A stretch of 64,000 nt of DNA from Autumnicola edwardsiae (lineage in GTDB: Bacteria > Bacteroidota > Bacteroidia > Flavobacteriales > Flavobacteriaceae): the NCBI RefSeq assembly GCF_031846505.1, contig NZ_JAVRHP010000004.1:1-64000 (forward strand). Direction: 5' to 3'. Below the pieces are notes generated by a model, which saw only the letters and a program-made list of their open reading frames with translations, had not been told where the DNA came from and did no database searches. Both the position numbers and the translations under genes were made by a program. Each line of letters begins with the position of its first letter. Position 1 is the first letter of the stretch. Below are positions 61,384-64,000 of this stretch, one piece after another.

Positions 61384-62391
61384 ATGACTAAGAAAAACAA
61401 AAATATTCCTTATTCGATACTAGAACTGGCAAGCGTCGCCAGCAATTCTACTCCCGGAGAGACTTTTAAAAGAGCACTGGATCTTGCTCAAAAAGCCGAA
61501 GATTTTGGATATCACCGCTTTTGGCTGGCAGAGCATCACAACATGATAAGTATAGCAAGTTCGGCTACGACGGTTCTAATTGGCCACATTGCCGGCGGGA
61601 CAAAGAAGATTAGAGTTGGTTCTGGTGGGATCATGCTGCCCAACCATTCCCCGCTCATTGTTTCAGAACAATTTGGAACCTTGGGATCCCTGTATCCTAA
61701 TCGTATCGATATGGGTTTAGGGAGGGCTCCGGGAACAGATCAGGTCACAGCGCAGGCAATTCGCGCAAACAGGATGCATGCGGTATATAAATTTCCGGAA
61801 GAAATTGGCGAAATACAACAATATTTCTCTCCGGATAACAGGGATTATAAAGTGCGTGCAACAGTGGCCGAAGGTGTGGATGTTCCCATTTACATCCTGG
61901 GCTCAAGTACAGACAGCGCACATCTTGCGGCAAAAAAAGGTTTGCCATATGCTTTTGCGAGCCATTTCGCGCCAACCCACCTTTTTGAAGCTTTAAATAT
62001 ATATTATAACAATTTCGAACCTTCAGAATATTTACAGGAGCCGTATACCATCGCGTGCATTAATGTAATAGCTGCCGACACAGATAAGGAGGCAGAGCGA
62101 ATTTCCACCTCAATGCTCCGCATGATGATTGGTGTGATGACCGGTAATATAGATTATATTCAGGAGCCTGTGGAGTTGACGCCAGAATTAAAAGAGCTTT
62201 CGCGAAATCCTGCTTTTCAAAGAATGTTGAAGTATGCTTTTGTAGGTAGTAAAGATACTGTGAAAGAGCAAACTAAAGCGTTTCTGGATAAAACCGGGGT
62301 AAATGAATTAATGGTTGCCTCGCACATTTATCATCATGAAGACCGGGTAAATTCTTACAGGATCTTTTCTGAAGTAATGAACGAAATATAG
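61384..62391 (+). CDS. LLM-class flavin-dependent oxidoreductase
   Basis: 335 residues, a luciferase-like monooxygenase barrel. Hallmarks are FGYHRFWLAEHHNMISIASSATTVLIGHIAGGTKKIRVGSGGIMLPNHSPLIVSEQFGTLGSLYPNRIDMGLGRAPGTDQVTA and the C-terminal FVGSKDTVKEQTKAFLDKTGVNELMVASHIYHHEDRVNSYRIFSEVM. It likely uses FMN and reduced flavin to oxidise an unknown substrate, close to the MsnO8/YhbW group. Stand-alone; no flavin reductase nearby. Confidence 0.92.
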   Translation: MTKKNKNIPYSILELASVASNSTPGETFKRALDLAQKAEDFGYHRFWLAEHHNMISIASSATTVLIGHIAGGTKKIRVGSGGIMLPNHSPLIVSEQFGTLGSLYPNRIDMGLGRAPGTDQVTAQAIRANRMHAVYKFPEEIGEIQQYFSPDNRDYKVRATVAEGVDVPIYILGSSTDSAHLAAKKGLPYAFASHFAPTHLFEALNIYYNNFEPSEYLQEPYTIACINVIAADTDKEAERISTSMLRMMIGVMTGNIDYIQEPVELTPELKELSRNPAFQRMLKYAFVGSKDTVKEQTKAFLDKTGVNELMVASHIYHHEDRVNSYRIFSEVMNEI

Positions 62392-62490
62392 CCGATAATT
62401 GGCATTTTTGCTATCAGGCTTTTCTGCTCATTGCAAAGAGCGCTTATAATCTTTTTGAAAAGAAAATGTATTTTAGTAGGAAACTAGCTT

Positions 62491-63123
62491 ATGGACAACA
62501 TAGAAGAAATAGAAGATTCACCCCGGGGAAAAGTGAGCATAGCCTTACCGGTTCGTGCAGAATATTATGTTATTGAAGATTTACTGCGGAAAAAACTTAT
62601 AGGTGAGAAAGTAAAAGCTGAAAAAAACGGAAAAACTTCAACTTATGCCGAAATTCTTGATGTGGTATTGGAAAAAAGCCCCGAAGAAGAGTACGATCTC
62701 GTCCTGGAGCTCAAGGTGCGGGCGTTAACCTCTCTTTTCAAAAATAAAGAAGGGCGCTTGCTTATAAATGTCTCCCTCCAATTTAATAAAGAAGACCAGG
62801 TGATCACTATTAACGATTATAAATTAGAAGGGAACACCCGCAATTGGCTGTTAAATAACTTTCTCGAGACCGTAGCCAATATTTTTATGTACAACAAGCT
62901 AAAGGAGAAGATGAGGTTCGATTTTCTTCCACATATCCAGGAGCAGCTGGAAACGATCAATAAAAAACTACAAAATCGGGTAGAACCGCATCAGGGTATT
63001 TTTGTTTCGGGTGACCTTAAAAACATTAAAATCAGAAATATAGTGCCGCAGGAAAAATACCTGCTGGTAGAAGTAAATATTGAGGGGATGGCAAATGTTG
63101 AAATTGAAAAAATCAATCTCTGA
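62491..63123 (+). CDS. Unknown protein, possibly DUF4403/TULIP-like
   Basis: 210 residues, cytoplasmic by sequence (no signal or transmembrane segment), hydrophilic with alternating beta pattern. The start SPRGKVSIALPVRAEYYVIEDLLRKKLIGEKV and the later LVLELKVRALTSLFKNKEGRLLINVSLQFNKEDQVITINDYKLEGNTRNWLLNNFLETVANIFM resemble the half-repeat of lipid-binding TULIP domains such as DUF4403, but at half their usual length. The similarity is weak and by eye. It follows the LLM gene by 99 bases without an obvious promoter. Confidence 0.45.
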   Translation: MDNIEEIEDSPRGKVSIALPVRAEYYVIEDLLRKKLIGEKVKAEKNGKTSTYAEILDVVLEKSPEEEYDLVLELKVRALTSLFKNKEGRLLINVSLQFNKEDQVITINDYKLEGNTRNWLLNNFLETVANIFMYNKLKEKMRFDFLPHIQEQLETINKKLQNRVEPHQGIFVSGDLKNIKIRNIVPQEKYLLVEVNIEGMANVEIEKINL

Positions 63124-63160
63124 TTAAGCTCCGGACTGTTTTCAATTTAAAACAAAAGTT

Positions 63161-64000
63161 TTATAGCTTTTCTGCGGAAGTAAACTGAAGGAGATCGAAC
63201 ATTTTAGGGATTTTCATCGTTTTCTCTGTTCGATTATAATCCAGCGATTCCAGGCTTACTTCTTCATTGTCCACGTAAGCTTTTTCAATTTCAAAGGGTA
63301 ATCCGTGAAAGCGAAACTCCAGGTGCTTATAGGAGGTTAAAAACTTTCCATCTTTGTGTTGCTGGATTATAATTTCTTCCGGTTTTCCACGGAATTTGAA
63401 AGTTTTTAGGCTGTACCTTCCTTTTTTGTAATCATAACCATCATGAGCATCTTCGTATAAGATAGAAGTTTCATTTCCGTTTTTGTAATAGATGTCCAGG
63501 AACAACGCTTCTATTTCTATTTCATCTACATAATTTTGAGCAGGAAACCTGGGAATAATAGCTCCTTCTTTTATAAAAATCGGAGATTTTTCCAGCGGGG
63601 CATCAACCCAAAATTCTTTGCCTCCGGTTACCACCTCATCATTCCAGAAGTTGTACCATTTTCCTCGCGGAAAGTACATCCTGCGTCCTTGTACGTGAGG
63701 ATCCTGGATAGGGCATACAAGTATTTGGTTTCCAAATATAAATTCATCAGACCGGTAATAGGTATGTACATCTTCCTGATCAAAATATACCAGAGGCTTT
63801 AATATTGGAATCCCTTCTTCTACGTATTGGTGGAAGGCGGTATATAAGTAGGGAAGTAATTGGTACCTTAATTTAATATATTCCCTGGTAATACTCAGAA
63901 CTTCTTCACCAAAAGACCATGGTTCCTGATTTCCATGATCTCCCGAAGAATGAACCCTGCAAAAAGGATGAAAAATCCCCAGCTGAATCCAGCGGGTAAA
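63161..64000 (-). CDS. Glycoside hydrolase family 31 protein, C-terminal part (partial)
   Basis: The frame stays open past the window end (279 residues visible); an ATG at 63679 is internal. The part reads FTRWIQLGIFHPFCRVHSSGDHGNQEPWSF, then YIKLRYQLLPYLYTAFHQYVEEGIPILKPL, DEFIFGNQILVCPIQ, and MYFPRGKWYNFWNDEVVTGGKEFWVDAPLEKSPIFIKEGAIIPRF: the GH31 catalytic-barrel end and C-terminal beta domains. Members hydrolyse alpha-glucosides or alpha-xylosides. The subfamily cannot be set from this half; the catalytic nucleophile lies before the window end. Confidence 0.92.
   Translation of the reverse strand, partial: FTRWIQLGIFHPFCRVHSSGDHGNQEPWSFGEEVLSITREYIKLRYQLLPYLYTAFHQYVEEGIPILKPLVYFDQEDVHTYYRSDEFIFGNQILVCPIQDPHVQGRRMYFPRGKWYNFWNDEVVTGGKEFWVDAPLEKSPIFIKEGAIIPRFPAQNYVDEIEIEALFLDIYYKNGNETSILYEDAHDGYDYKKGRYSLKTFKFRGKPEEIIIQQHKDGKFLTSYKHLEFRFHGLPFEIEKAYVDNEEVSLESLDYNRTEKTMKIPKMFDLLQFTSAEKL

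Noticed and set aside
1..64000. CRISPR arrays, rRNA, tRNA and insertion sequences
   Set aside because: Looked for by eye; no spaced direct repeats, cloverleafs, rRNA segments or transposase genes with terminal repeats were found.

Overview
The window is a chromosomal segment of a Flavobacteriaceae bacterium (Bacteroidota). The evidence is a giant SprA type IX secretion/gliding protein, a PorP/SprF-type protein, a RemB-like gliding protein, the ruvA-sprA-gcvH order, the DUF6089-uppS-bamA-ompH-ompH-murI block, weak Shine-Dalgarno sequences, and several promoters of the Bacteroidota form TTG-N18/19-TAnnTTTG. Base use is moderately AT-rich. By inference the source is close to the Gramella/Salegentibacter/Antarcticibacterium group. 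I see no rRNA, tRNA, insertion sequence, prophage or CRISPR array.

Layout. (1) 1-9670: 3' part of a malic enzyme gene, ruvA, sprA, gcvH and a VanZ-like gene. (2) 9858-12845: a TonB energy transducer, then a RemB-like outer-membrane protein whose N-terminus resembles the TonB C-terminal domain. (3) 12882-18131: a respiratory-oxidase assembly operon with ctaB, two subunit III genes, a subunit IV-like gene, a degenerate Sco paralogue, Sco, DUF420 and a small CxxC membrane protein. (4) 18367-26155: a MacAB-TolC-like efflux cluster with one ATPase, two permeases, two membrane-fusion adaptors and one TolC, followed by tsaB. (5) 26169-31876: mscS, dodecin, a PiT phosphate transporter with a PhoU-like tail, a three-domain Nfu protein and a PorP/SprF protein. 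(6) 31873-38244, minus strand: the envelope-biogenesis block. (7) 38298-44852: nadK, a CBS-domain protein, pdxJ, an alpha/beta hydrolase, a FadL-type porin with a GDSL-like lipoprotein, and a small membrane protein. (8) 44883-48465: tig, clpP and clpX. (9) 48497-51349: an arsenic-resistance operon (ArsR, DUF6428, ArsC-type phosphatase, ACR3 pump) with two candidate ArsR operators, then a VF530 protein. (10) 51351-56602, minus strand: a sulfotransferase and a dinB-dnaE translesion polymerase pair preceded by a strong dyad. (11) 56747-59926: two Tat-type ferritin-like proteins, then an ECF sigma/anti-sigma pair. (12) 59970-64000: a GT9 glycosyltransferase, a truncated coding remnant, an LLM flavin oxidoreductase, an unknown protein and the 3' part of a GH31 glycosidase.

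Most of the window is core flavobacterial genome and I found no clearly new multi-gene system. The best leads are the near-palindromic operator candidate overlapping the promoter of the dinB-dnaE cassette, the TonB-domain/beta-barrel fusion in the RemB-like protein next to a real TonB, the paired ArsR-site candidates with Cys-Cys-tailed proteins, the Tat-exported ferritin-like pair beside an ECF sigma switch, and an unannotated 64-codon gene remnant upstream of the glycosyltransferase.
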